NCBI GenBank assembly: GCA_017963875.1
Contig: JAGCTA010000492.1
Coordinates: 1 to 6,549, forward strand
Direction of reading: 5' to 3'
Source of the DNA: Victivallales bacterium
GTDB taxonomy: Bacteria; Verrucomicrobiota; Lentisphaeria; Oligosphaerales; Oligosphaeraceae
Length of the DNA stretch: 6,549 bases
Made by a program: the position numbers and the translations under genes. The first letter of the stretch is position 1. Each line of letters begins with the position of its first letter. Below the pieces are notes generated by a model. The model was given only the letters and a program-made list of their open reading frames with translations, had not been told where the DNA came from and did no database searches. Below are positions 1 to 5,834 of the stretch, in pieces.

Positions 1-24
1 GTGGAATCCCAGTAGTTGGAGAAC
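1..24 (+). repeat. Terminal direct repeat, left copy (identical to 6526-6549)
   Basis: The first 24 bases (starting GTGGAATCCCAGTAG, ending TTGGAGAAC) occur again without mismatch as the last 24 bases. On the minus strand they encode FSNYWDST, a conserved motif of the ATPase/nuclease family, in the same reading frame at both ends. The repeat can be read as overlap of a circular sequence. Confidence 0.97.
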
Positions 25-884
25 TTGTAGCCTTTGGAGAAGAAATTGGCAAGCGAGACGGGATTGCAGACATGCGTGTCGGCGTCGGAGAAGCGGTAGC
101 CGTCATACCACTTGAGAAGCGTCTGCATCAACTCTTCCTCCGAGACGCCGTTCGCCTTCGCCGCCAGCGGAATTCGGTCGGCGAAGTATTCGCGGATTTC
201 CGCTTCGGTGAATCCGAGCATCTCCGCATAGTCAGGCTTAAGCGTGATGTCCGTGAGGTTGTTCAGTTCGGAGAAGAGCGAGACATGGGCGAACTTGCTG
301 ACTCCAGTGATGAACGCGAAGCGGATGAAGTCTTCCTCAGTTTTGATATTTGAGTAAAAGCCCTTCAGGACCGCAAGGATATCCTTGTTGTGTTCTTCGT
401 TGGCGATGTTGCTGAGGATTGGCTTGTCGTATTCATCGACAAGCACAACCACCTGTCCAGTAGTTTTTGACCCCTTGGCTGTATCGACAATCAGATTCTC
501 GAACTGCGTGTTGAGGCTGCGGCCGCGAAGGGGAACCTTGAGATTGCGCGAGCAGTTGTCCAGCATGTCCTGCAAAAAATCCTCAACTTCCTTGGCGGTG
601 CGCAGATTGCTGTTTCCGAAGTCGAGATGGATGATCGGATACTCCTGCCAGTCGTAGTCCTTCGTGTCGATGGCGAGCCCCTTGAAGAGTTCGCGCCTGC
701 CTTGGAAGAGAGCCTTCAGCGTCGAGACGAACAGCGACTTTCCAAAACGCCGCGGACGAGCAAGAAAGAACTCCGTATCGCCAGAGTCCAACAGACGCCA
801 CACATACTCCGTCTTGTCGATGTAGAGTCTGTCATTGGCGATGAGTTTTTCAAAACTTGCCGTATTGAGATTGATTTTCTTCAT
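1..884 (-). CDS. AAA-ATPase_like / PD-(D/E)XK nuclease family protein, N-terminal part (runs off left edge)
   Basis: Reading leftward from the ATG at 884-882, the frame stays open for 294 codons to the window edge. The product matches the AAA-ATPase_like family that is usually fused to a DUF1703 PD-(D/E)XK nuclease domain. Visible motifs are an N-terminal FEKLIANDRLYIDKTEYVWRL segment (residues 11-31), the family's variant P-loop RPRRFGKS (43-50), a Walker B strand VVVLVDEYDKP (145-155), the FAFITGVSKF strand (189-198), and KWYDGYRF (258-265). The conserved FSNYWDST motif begins at residue 288, right at the edge. The start is supported by the position of the family's N-terminal motif. A G-rich stretch, GGGGGAA, lies just upstream, only a modest ribosome binding site. 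The gene has its own likely promoter at 932-959. Taking the two 24-bp window ends as one sequence, it continues in frame at 6525 and finishes at 5835, giving 524 residues. The role of this multi-copy family is not established; a defence or mobile-element role is only a guess. Confidence 0.88.
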   Translation of the reverse strand, partial: MKKINLNTASFEKLIANDRLYIDKTEYVWRLLDSGDTEFFLARPRRFGKSLFVSTLKALFQGRRELFKGLAIDTKDYDWQEYPIIHLDFGNSNLRTAKEVEDFLQDMLDNCSRNLKVPLRGRSLNTQFENLIVDTAKGSKTTGQVVVLVDEYDKPILSNIANEEHNKDILAVLKGFYSNIKTEEDFIRFAFITGVSKFAHVSLFSELNNLTDITLKPDYAEMLGFTEAEIREYFADRIPLAAKANGVSEEELMQTLLKWYDGYRFSDADTHVCNPVSLANFFSKGYKFSNYWDS

Positions 885-931
885 GCTTCCCCCGCATGAC
901 GATGGATATTCTCGTACTTGATTCTTCCTTC

Positions 932-959
932 AATATACGGCAGATTTGCTTTTAGTCAA
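932..959 (-). promoter_or_regulatory. Sigma70-like promoter for the ATPase/nuclease gene
   Basis: On the minus strand, TTGACT (959-954) and TATATT (937-932) are separated by 16 bases; each box matches the consensus at five of six positions. Transcription would start near 925, leaving about a 40-base leader before the ATG at 884. Confidence 0.55.
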
Positions 960-1012
960 TTTGAACAGATGGTTTTCGACAGGCTTTCACGGCAATTACC
1001 TGCGGAGGTCAT

Positions 1013-1030
1013 CGGATGGCTCGTCATCCG
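1013..1030 (-). terminator. Hairpin downstream of DUF4838, possible weak terminator
   Basis: On the plus strand CGGATG and CATCCG form a perfect 6-bp stem around a 6-base loop. It lies 23 bases after the DUF4838 stop. No run of U follows in the minus-strand transcript, so intrinsic termination is uncertain; it may only protect the mRNA end. Confidence 0.3.
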
Positions 1031-1053
1031 TTACTATACACTAAAGTTCGGCA

Positions 1054-3390
1054 TCACTTCATTTCCAAGCGGCCGAATTTCTCGGGTGTATTGTGGATGA
1101 AATGGCCCGTCGGCGACCAGCAAGAGCAATCCGCCTTGCCGTTTCTGACGCGATTACGATAGAAATTGACTGCGAGCGGCCCCGCAAATTCAGGGTCATC
1201 GATGCCGATGGACTCTAAGGGAATAATGACATCCATCAGCCAGTGGTCGCTGTATCGTTTGAAACCAATCCACGCCTTGCTTTCCCAACTAATGTCATGG
1301 GCCAGGGTGTTTTTGGTGGTTGAAGCGTCGAATACCACCTTCGCTGTATTGGCAATGACATGATAGCCCTTGCCGTTTCCCGTCACGTTTGGATAGAGGA
1401 AGATTTCAATGCTGTCGTCCTCCCAAATCTTACCATTGTCGTGGTCCCTGACGTTTGAGACGATTCTTCCCATGTTCGTTTCGTATGCGATGAAGCGGAA
1501 GTAAAGTGAGCGGCGGTTTCGTCCATAGCGCACAGTAGTCTTCGGAACGTCTGTCACACCGCCGTCCTTCGCCATGAACAGTTCCTCGTCCTGTTTCTGG
1601 AGGTCGAACTCCTTTTCAATCATGGCAAGCCTACCTTTGCGGGAACCATTCCCCAGCAGGCGACGCATTCTGTCGGCTCCCTTGTCGAACTCGCCTTTGA
1701 CCAGCGCGACACGACGGCGATAGACACTGCCCTCTTCCGTGGCCAACAACGCCTTTTCCAGATATCCATTCAGTTCTTCAAGGAAATCAATGGTAAATAG
1801 CGCCTCTGGCTCGACCTTCACTGTCTTTGCAAATACGTCCTCCCGATGTTTTTGAGCCGTAGTCCAGAAGTCGAGCATCGGCTTTTCCGCAGGGCCGTAG
1901 AAGAGCCGCGCGTATTCGGCGAGCAACTTGTTCGCATTGGTCGCAGGATCCATGTAGAGTCGCCCAGTCAAATAGAGTCCAAGATGCATCAGGCCAGGCG
2001 TGTCCATCGTCTCATAGCATTGCGGGGCACTGCCAAACGACTGCGTCTCAATGTATTCGCCGCCGTAAGTCGGGTGCTTTAGAAGCCACGAGATTTCTTT
2101 TTGAATAACATTCAACTGGACGATTGGCAGGTTGCTCCACGGCGGCCAGTGGTCAAGATACCAACTCCATAGATAGAAGCAGTCGACTCGTCCCGCCCAT
2201 GCGTCGATTTCATCGTGGAGTTTTTGGCGATACTCTGGGTTGGCCATTGAACTGCGCCGATTGCAGAACATGACGGCGACGTTCTTCATCTTTCCAAGTT
2301 CACGAGGCGGCGTGCGGTAGTGCTCGTAGGCAAGACAGCCGATATACTTACTTGGATGCCTTTGGGCAACCTTCGCGGCGACTTTTGAAGTGAAGTTCCA
2401 GACGTGATAGGAAAAGCGTTCGTCGGACGGATAGTCCGCGTGCAGTTCCGCCTGGCAGTTCGGGCAGCCGCAGATGCGGTGGAGACCGTCCTGCGGCGCG
2501 AAAGGATAGACTTCAACCATCGGATTGGCGTCGAACCACTTGCAGATGTCCTCCGCTGCCTGGTCAATCAACGCTTGATTCGTGAGGCAGAGATGCCCTC
2601 CTCCGCCCACGGCGCAGAGATTGTTGAAATCTCGTTTCCCATCCACCAATGCGAAGAACTCGGGGTGGGTATCCTTGTACTTGAGCATGCTGCGGTACCA
2701 GTGAACAATGTGGACAAGTCGTGCACCGCCGAAGCCCATCCGCTTGGACCACAACGCGACATCGCTGTTTCTGTTGAGATGGCAGATATACGGCCAGCGC
2801 CATTCGACCGCTGGCGCACCAGTTTTCTTCAGTTCAGGGACTTTGAATTCAGCAATTTGCGGCACAACCGTGCCGTCTGGACCTGGCATGTAGAAGCGGA
2901 TTCCCGCGACTCTATGAAGGAACTCATTGACGCCGTTCAACGTTCCAGACGGTCCGCAGACACCGAGTTTTAAGCGTGTATTGTACAAACCATCGAAAAT
3001 CCATGGATGGCCTACGCCCTCGATCTTTGGGCCGTCGTAGTCATCGCCGTAGATTGCAAGGAAATCCTTCGTGGTCTGCCAGCCCCATCCTTCGCTAGGA
3101 AGCCCTTTCGACGTAAGTCCTGCCGCTGCCAACATCGGCTGTTCGCCGATGCAGATGACAGGCGTGGCAGTCGCATCATTGACCAATGGAAGTTCCCTCC
3201 CTGTCATCTGCTTCAGGAAACTCTGCATTTCCAATGCCGCAAATTTCACCGAATCAGGCGCATTCGCCGCAACGACAATCTGCGCGTAAGGGCGTCCGTC
3301 AGGCGAAATGATTCCTGCGGCATTTCCTGAAACGACCGCCAAGACAAATGCAATGAAAAGGAGAGCGGGAACGGGCTTCGTCATATTCAT
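1054..3390 (-). CDS. Secreted DUF4838 protein with C-terminal CBM9-like domain
   Basis: This 778-residue protein begins with a signal peptide (K5, hydrophobic core about residues 8-20, small residues SGNAA at 21-25), so it is probably exported. Residues about 35-90 resemble the N-terminal domain of alpha-glucuronidase-type glycosidases (VKFAALEMQSFLKQMTG). The DUF4838 core spans roughly 200-500. It shows the signature THPEFFALVDGKR (241-253), PFAPQDG followed by C-x-C-x2-C (C307, C309, C312), and acidic residues in AYEHYR (E356) and GGEYIETQ (E445, E448) that could be catalytic. A helical stretch (about 500-590) leads to a CBM9-like carbohydrate-binding domain (about 595-778) with the typical IWEDDSIEIFL (655-665). 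DUF4838 has, as far as I know, no firmly assigned reaction; a glycoside hydrolase-like role is inferred. The start lies one base after the pseudopilin stop and has no clear Shine-Dalgarno. An alternative ATG two codons in (3384) would change little. Confidence 0.9.
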   Translation of the reverse strand: MNMTKPVPALLFIAFVLAVVSGNAAGIISPDGRPYAQIVVAANAPDSVKFAALEMQSFLKQMTGRELPLVNDATATPVICIGEQPMLAAAGLTSKGLPSEGWGWQTTKDFLAIYGDDYDGPKIEGVGHPWIFDGLYNTRLKLGVCGPSGTLNGVNEFLHRVAGIRFYMPGPDGTVVPQIAEFKVPELKKTGAPAVEWRWPYICHLNRNSDVALWSKRMGFGGARLVHIVHWYRSMLKYKDTHPEFFALVDGKRDFNNLCAVGGGGHLCLTNQALIDQAAEDICKWFDANPMVEVYPFAPQDGLHRICGCPNCQAELHADYPSDERFSYHVWNFTSKVAAKVAQRHPSKYIGCLAYEHYRTPPRELGKMKNVAVMFCNRRSSMANPEYRQKLHDEIDAWAGRVDCFYLWSWYLDHWPPWSNLPIVQLNVIQKEISWLLKHPTYGGEYIETQSFGSAPQCYETMDTPGLMHLGLYLTGRLYMDPATNANKLLAEYARLFYGPAEKPMLDFWTTAQKHREDVFAKTVKVEPEALFTIDFLEELNGYLEKALLATEEGSVYRRRVALVKGEFDKGADRMRRLLGNGSRKGRLAMIEKEFDLQKQDEELFMAKDGGVTDVPKTTVRYGRNRRSLYFRFIAYETNMGRIVSNVRDHDNGKIWEDDSIEIFLYPNVTGNGKGYHVIANTAKVVFDASTTKNTLAHDISWESKAWIGFKRYSDHWLMDVIIPLESIGIDDPEFAGPLAVNFYRNRVRNGKADCSCWSPTGHFIHNTPEKFGRLEMK

Positions 3391-3391
3391 G

Positions 3392-4111
3392 TCACTGGAA
3401 AAGTTTCTTGTCGGCGTTCATCGTTGGAACATCGACGTAACTCAACAAACTCTTTGGCTTTGATGATTCCATGTTCCAGAGCAGAAGGCTCCATTGCATG
3501 GGTTTCATTGGTTCGGCGTGGCCATCCGCAAAGTTGAGATTGATCATGCCGCTGTGCGGATTGCAGACGCCGTACCCTCCAACCCAGCCGTTGAGCGCGT
3601 GCCATGCGACTAACTTGCCGCTGACGATTTCCCCTGCGTCACCCCAGTTTGGAACGCTGCTCGGGTTCTTGTAGAGGTTGAAATTGCGGCAGTCCCAAGA
3701 GCCCGTTGTTCCTGAAACAGCGTAACTTGCAGGCAATGTACGTCTTCCATCCAGCAGACGCGACTGCGCCTCGCCGTATGTCTCGCGTTTGTTGGAGGCT
3801 TGTTCGATGCACGGGCAGAACGCACTTTTCACGCTCGACCAGTCACCGCTGTTGCTCGCGTAATTCTGATTAAGTTCAGGCATGATGTACCACATCGCGC
3901 TGAAGGATCCGTAGGAAATCTGGCAGTCCTTGTTTTCATCAAGGTAGATTCTCTGATAAGTTCCGACCTGCTTCAGGTTGCTCGTGCAGGAAATCTGCTT
4001 TGCCTTCTCCCGTGCCTTGGCCAATGCGGGTAGCAGCATGGCCGCCAGGATGGCAATGATGGCTATGACGACAAGCAACTCTATTAGCGTGAATCGACGT
4101 TGTTTCTTCAT
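3392..4111 (-). CDS. Prepilin-type N-terminal cleavage/methylation protein with H-X9-DG motif (pseudopilin-like)
   Basis: This 239-residue protein has a type IV prepilin/type II secretion pseudopilin N-terminus: a short basic leader MKKQRR, then [20 protein letters not shown] and KAREKAK. The glutamate at +5 of the predicted mature protein (E11) is present, but the residue before the cleavage site is R6, not the classical glycine; this is common in Lentisphaerae-type pseudopilins. The C-terminus has H186, nine residues, then D196-G197, the H-X9-DG processing-associated motif found in Planctomycetes, Verrucomicrobia and Lentisphaerae. Expected location is the inner membrane or a periplasmic pseudopilus after prepilin peptidase processing. 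The start is well supported by AAGGGAG six bases upstream of the ATG. Downstream, TGA-C-ATG links it to the DUF4838 gene, so the two are surely co-transcribed. No secretion ATPase, prepilin peptidase or other pilus gene is nearby, so it must rely on machinery encoded elsewhere or serve another envelope role. Confidence 0.92.
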   Translation of the reverse strand: MKKQRRFTLIELLVVIAIIAILAAMLLPALAKAREKAKQISCTSNLKQVGTYQRIYLDENKDCQISYGSFSAMWYIMPELNQNYASNSGDWSSVKSAFCPCIEQASNKRETYGEAQSRLLDGRRTLPASYAVSGTTGSWDCRNFNLYKNPSSVPNWGDAGEIVSGKLVAWHALNGWVGGYGVCNPHSGMINLNFADGHAEPMKPMQWSLLLWNMESSKPKSLLSYVDVPTMNADKKLFQ

Positions 4112-4117
4112 GTGAAA

Positions 4118-4124
4118 CTCCCTT
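4118..4124 (-). promoter_or_regulatory. Ribosome binding site of the pseudopilin gene
   Basis: The minus strand reads AAGGGAG, then TTTCAC, then ATG. It is the clearest Shine-Dalgarno in the window and fixes the start at 4111. Because the next gene lacks one, this site probably drives translation of both. Confidence 0.75.
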
Positions 4125-4137
4125 GTTGTTTTCAGGT

Positions 4138-4164
4138 TCTATAGAAATATTATGACAAAACCAA
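4138..4164 (-). promoter_or_regulatory. Tentative promoter of the pseudopilin-DUF4838 operon
   Basis: On the minus strand TTGGTT (4164-4159) and TATAGA (4143-4138) are separated by 15 bases, a little short. An alternative -10, CATAAT, lies at 4154-4149. The AT-rich character and the distance to the Shine-Dalgarno are suitable, but the boxes are weak. Confidence 0.3.
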
Positions 4165-4194
4165 TGATGGAAACCTCTTCTTTCCCCTATCCTG

Positions 4195-4209
4195 AATCAG
4201 CGGCCGATT
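4195..4209. promoter_or_regulatory. Near-palindrome, possible operator
   Basis: AATCAGCGGCCGATT pairs at six of seven positions around a central G, as operators of dimeric regulators do. It lies about 85 bases upstream of the pseudopilin ATG. Only one copy is seen, so this is weak evidence. Confidence 0.22.
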
Positions 4210-4312
4210 TCGTTGTCGAGTCTTCCGCCTTCACCCAAGGCTATGGTGAGACAAGCACGTATGTCGTATCGCGTCCTCAACTCTCCTAGAAATCGCCTCG
4301 CCATTCGGCACT

Positions 4313-5404
4313 TCACGGATTCAAGCCTATGATTCGGACTCCCAGCGGCGGGCAGAAATACCATGAGCCAGGTTCCTTCTTGCCTGTCGAATGCCTGTAT
4401 TCCAAGATGTTGAACGCCGTCTCGAAATGCCCCGCAAGATTGTGATCGAGCATCGCAAAACTGCTACGGTTCGCATCCAGCCATTGCGGCGACGCGATAT
4501 ACACTGGCAACAGTTTTTCTGGGACTCTTGCTTTAGCCAGACGGCTCGCCTCCTTGAAGGCACTGCTGCTGTAGATAACGATGATTGAATCTATCTCATT
4601 GCGGTTCTTTCGCAGATAATCGGCCATCTGGTGGCTCATCTCCTGCTTCTGGTCAGGTGTCAGGACGCCGTCATAACCTGTAGAGAGCGGAAAGATGTGA
4701 TCCTGTATCCAATCCATGCCGAGCCCCGCCTGCTGCAGTGCCAGTCGCCAATACCCCAGACGGTACATCTCCAGTTCATTCTCCTGCGAAGAACAAAACA
4801 ACCCTGGGCGCGTGCGCCCCTGCGCCTTCAAGTATTCCACAATCTGCCGAACGGTTTCCGCTTCGTCGCACACGATGCTCGTGACCAAGGGCGAGCCTGA
4901 CAACTTTCCCAAAACCACCACGCGACTGCAAACCTGCGAAAAGGTTGCGGCGAAGCCCCCCCAATCCGAAGAGAGGCAGTATATCAGAGTATATGCGTCA
5001 GGCGAATTGATCGCCACGGACGCCTCCTGCACATCCGTCGTATTCAACGGCACGACTTCAATGCTCCATCCAGCCTGCCTGAACCGCGCAAGATTCTGCT
5101 CAAGGTGATCCGAGTACTTTTGCCAGCACTCCTCGTGAAGCACAAGATTCAGTTTTTTGGCCTTCGGCTTCTCTGCTCCCCCTGAGTACAGCGTGAAATA
5201 GCCCTTGCCGCGCCGACACTGGAGAAAGCCCTCATCCTCCAGAAGTTTCAACGATTTCAAGCCTGTGACATAACTCACCCCATACTCGTCCACCAACTGA
5301 TGGACGCCTGGAAAACGGCTGTTGAAGGGAAACTCGCCTGAGACGATTCGCCTTGCAAGTTCCTCTTTCAACTTTACGCATTTTATGTTCTCTGATGTGT
5401 TCAT
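4313..5404 (-). CDS. GntR-family transcriptional regulator with LacI-type ligand-binding domain
   Basis: This 363-residue protein has an N-terminal winged helix-turn-helix of the GntR type (about residues 9-71). It shows SRFPGVHQLVDEYGVSYVTG as the recognition region and LLEDEGFLQCRRGKGYFT as the wing. After a linker (72-83) comes a periplasmic-binding-protein-like sensor (about 84-363) as in LacI-family and AraR-type regulators, with strands such as KLNLVLHE, VVVLGKL and IIVIYSS, and a C-terminal HNLAGHFETAFNILEY helix that in this fold supports dimerisation. It probably acts as a cytoplasmic repressor or activator responding to a sugar or sugar acid; the ligand cannot be read from sequence. 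Its position just upstream of the pseudopilin-DUF4838 pair, on the same strand with a 201-bp gap, suggests local control. The ATG is fixed by the HTH lying only a few residues in. No Shine-Dalgarno is visible; the start follows an AT-rich promoter-like stretch. A 25-bp tandem repeat upstream could be its own operator. Confidence 0.92.
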   Translation of the reverse strand: MNTSENIKCVKLKEELARRIVSGEFPFNSRFPGVHQLVDEYGVSYVTGLKSLKLLEDEGFLQCRRGKGYFTLYSGGAEKPKAKKLNLVLHEECWQKYSDHLEQNLARFRQAGWSIEVVPLNTTDVQEASVAINSPDAYTLIYCLSSDWGGFAATFSQVCSRVVVLGKLSGSPLVTSIVCDEAETVRQIVEYLKAQGRTRPGLFCSSQENELEMYRLGYWRLALQQAGLGMDWIQDHIFPLSTGYDGVLTPDQKQEMSHQMADYLRKNRNEIDSIIVIYSSSAFKEASRLAKARVPEKLLPVYIASPQWLDANRSSFAMLDHNLAGHFETAFNILEYRHSTGKKEPGSWYFCPPLGVRIIGLNP

Positions 5405-5418
5405 GTTATATAAAATAT

Positions 5419-5446
5419 TCTATATATCTTAAATTGCAAATGAAAA
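5419..5446 (-). promoter_or_regulatory. Putative promoter of the GntR regulator
   Basis: On the minus strand TTTTCA (5446-5441) and TATAGA (5424-5419) are separated by 16 bases in very AT-rich DNA. Transcription would begin about 5-10 bases before the ATG, giving a leaderless or nearly leaderless message, in agreement with the lack of a Shine-Dalgarno. Other AT-rich hexamers nearby could serve instead. Confidence 0.4.
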
Positions 5447-5466
5447 ATCAAAATAAAGGTCTTGGC

Positions 5467-5473
5467 GACGAAT
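5467..5473 (+). repeat. 7-bp inverted repeat, left arm flanking the 25-bp array
   Basis: GACGAAT here is the exact reverse complement of ATTCGTC at 5553-5559; together they bracket the tandem array in a 93-bp element. Seven bases is short enough to be chance. Confidence 0.4.
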
Positions 5474-5492
5474 CGAAGACTTTCGGCTTTCG

Positions 5493-5542
5493 ACGGACAA
5501 TTTCCAGACGGCTTTCTACGGACAATTTCCAGACGGCTTCCG
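5493..5542. repeat. 25-bp tandem direct repeat, two near-identical units
   Basis: Units at 5493-5517 and 5518-5542 match at 23 of 25 positions, both starting ACGGACAATTTCCAGACGGC. A third, degenerate unit starts at 5543 (ACGGACGACAATTCG), and a partial match to the unit's end precedes the array. Each full unit contains the imperfect dyad GGACAATTTCC. The array sits about 90-140 bp upstream of the regulator ATG. Confidence 0.85.
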
Positions 5543-5552
5543 ACGGACGACA

Positions 5553-5559
5553 ATTCGTC
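5553..5559 (+). repeat. 7-bp inverted repeat, right arm flanking the 25-bp array
   Basis: ATTCGTC, reverse complement of GACGAAT at 5467-5473. It also overlaps a local dyad, GACGA-CAAT-TCGTC, at 5546-5559. Confidence 0.4.
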
Positions 5560-5592
5560 TCCCCTACGACGACCGAATAAAGAATGTCTTCA

Positions 5593-5628
5593 GTCCCATC
5601 TGTCTCAAATGTCCCATTAGTCCCATTA
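5593..5628 (+). repeat. 9-bp tandem repeat, four units of GTCCCATTA type
   Basis: Four consecutive 9-mers: GTCCCATCT, GTCTCAAAT, GTCCCATTA, GTCCCATTA. The last two are identical and the first two diverged. An inverted copy, ATGGGAC, follows at 5642-5648. Low-complexity intergenic repeat of unknown role. Confidence 0.75.
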
Positions 5629-5648
5629 ATTTGCAGTATTCATGGGAC
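5620..5648. other. Hairpin formed by the last 9-mer and its inverted copy
   Basis: GTCCCAT (5620-5626) pairs perfectly with ATGGGAC (5642-5648) over 7 bp around a 15-base loop. It has no U-run on either side, so it is not a clear terminator; it could equally be the edge of the repeat family. Confidence 0.4.
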
Positions 5649-5814
5649 ACTGTGCCCCTCTAATACATACAGGTCAACAGTTCACCTCAATGAATCACCA
5701 ACTATTTCATTGCATCACGTCATTGATTCGAAAAGGCCATATAACAGGGAAATTACCAAAACATGCCCTTTGCTTCTTTTGTATTGAAACAATTAGGCTG
5801 GAGCGCATCAGACA

Positions 5815-5833
5815 GCACGGTCATTGTCCGTGC
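5815..5833 (-). terminator. Hairpin right after the ATPase/nuclease stop, possible terminator
   Basis: GCACGG (5815-5820) and CCGTGC (5828-5833) form a perfect GC-rich 6-bp stem with a 7-base loop, starting one base after the TAG stop. Its position suits a terminator, but no clear U-tract follows. Confidence 0.4.
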
Positions 5834-5834
5834 C

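Larger units (their letters stand above)
885..1053. other. Intergenic gap between DUF4838 and the ATPase/nuclease gene
   Basis: 169 bp without a convincing gene. It contains a GC-rich hairpin near the DUF4838 end (1013-1030) and a good sigma70-like promoter pointing at the ATPase gene (932-959), which suggests that the ATPase gene is a separate transcription unit. Confidence 0.7.
4112..4312. other. Intergenic region between the GntR regulator and the pseudopilin operon
   Basis: 201 bp, likely the control region of the pseudopilin-DUF4838 pair. It has an AT-rich stretch close to the pseudopilin start, a strong Shine-Dalgarno, and a near-palindrome at 4195-4209. No clear intrinsic terminator for the regulator was found, so read-through from the regulator is possible. 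Confidence 0.6.
5405..5834. other. 430-bp gene-free region rich in repeats, upstream of the GntR regulator
   Basis: I see no convincing gene on either strand. From the nuclease end to the regulator it holds a hairpin (5815-5833), a plain stretch (about 5650-5810) with nothing recognised, a 9-bp tandem repeat with an inverted copy (5593-5648), a 25-bp tandem repeat bounded by short inverted repeats (5467-5559), and an AT-rich promoter-like segment (5405-5450). In the circular reading this is the only long non-coding stretch, so any origin would be expected here. Confidence 0.7.

Noticed and set aside
2404..2973. Plus-strand open frame of 189 codons
   Set aside because: Lies fully antisense to the DUF4838 gene, whose protein has clear domains throughout; the plus-strand product has no recognisable motif.
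4152..4289. Plus-strand 45-residue open frame in the gap between regulator and pseudopilin
   Set aside because: No Shine-Dalgarno, no recognisable sequence, and it overlaps the likely control region of the pseudopilin operon; probably chance.
4716..5108. Plus-strand open frame of 130 codons
   Set aside because: Antisense to the sensor domain of the GntR regulator; no recognisable protein features.
5506..5540. Neisseria-type DNA uptake sequence (minus strand GCCGTCTGGAA resembles GCCGTCTGAA)
   Set aside because: It has an extra base, occurs only within the tandem repeat, and the genes do not look neisserial.
5493..5542. CRISPR array
   Set aside because: The 25-bp units are directly adjacent without spacers and there are no cas genes.
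5405..5834. Plasmid origin with iterons
   Set aside because: Tandem repeats are present, but there is no Rep gene anywhere in the window and only two good repeat units; not enough to call an origin.
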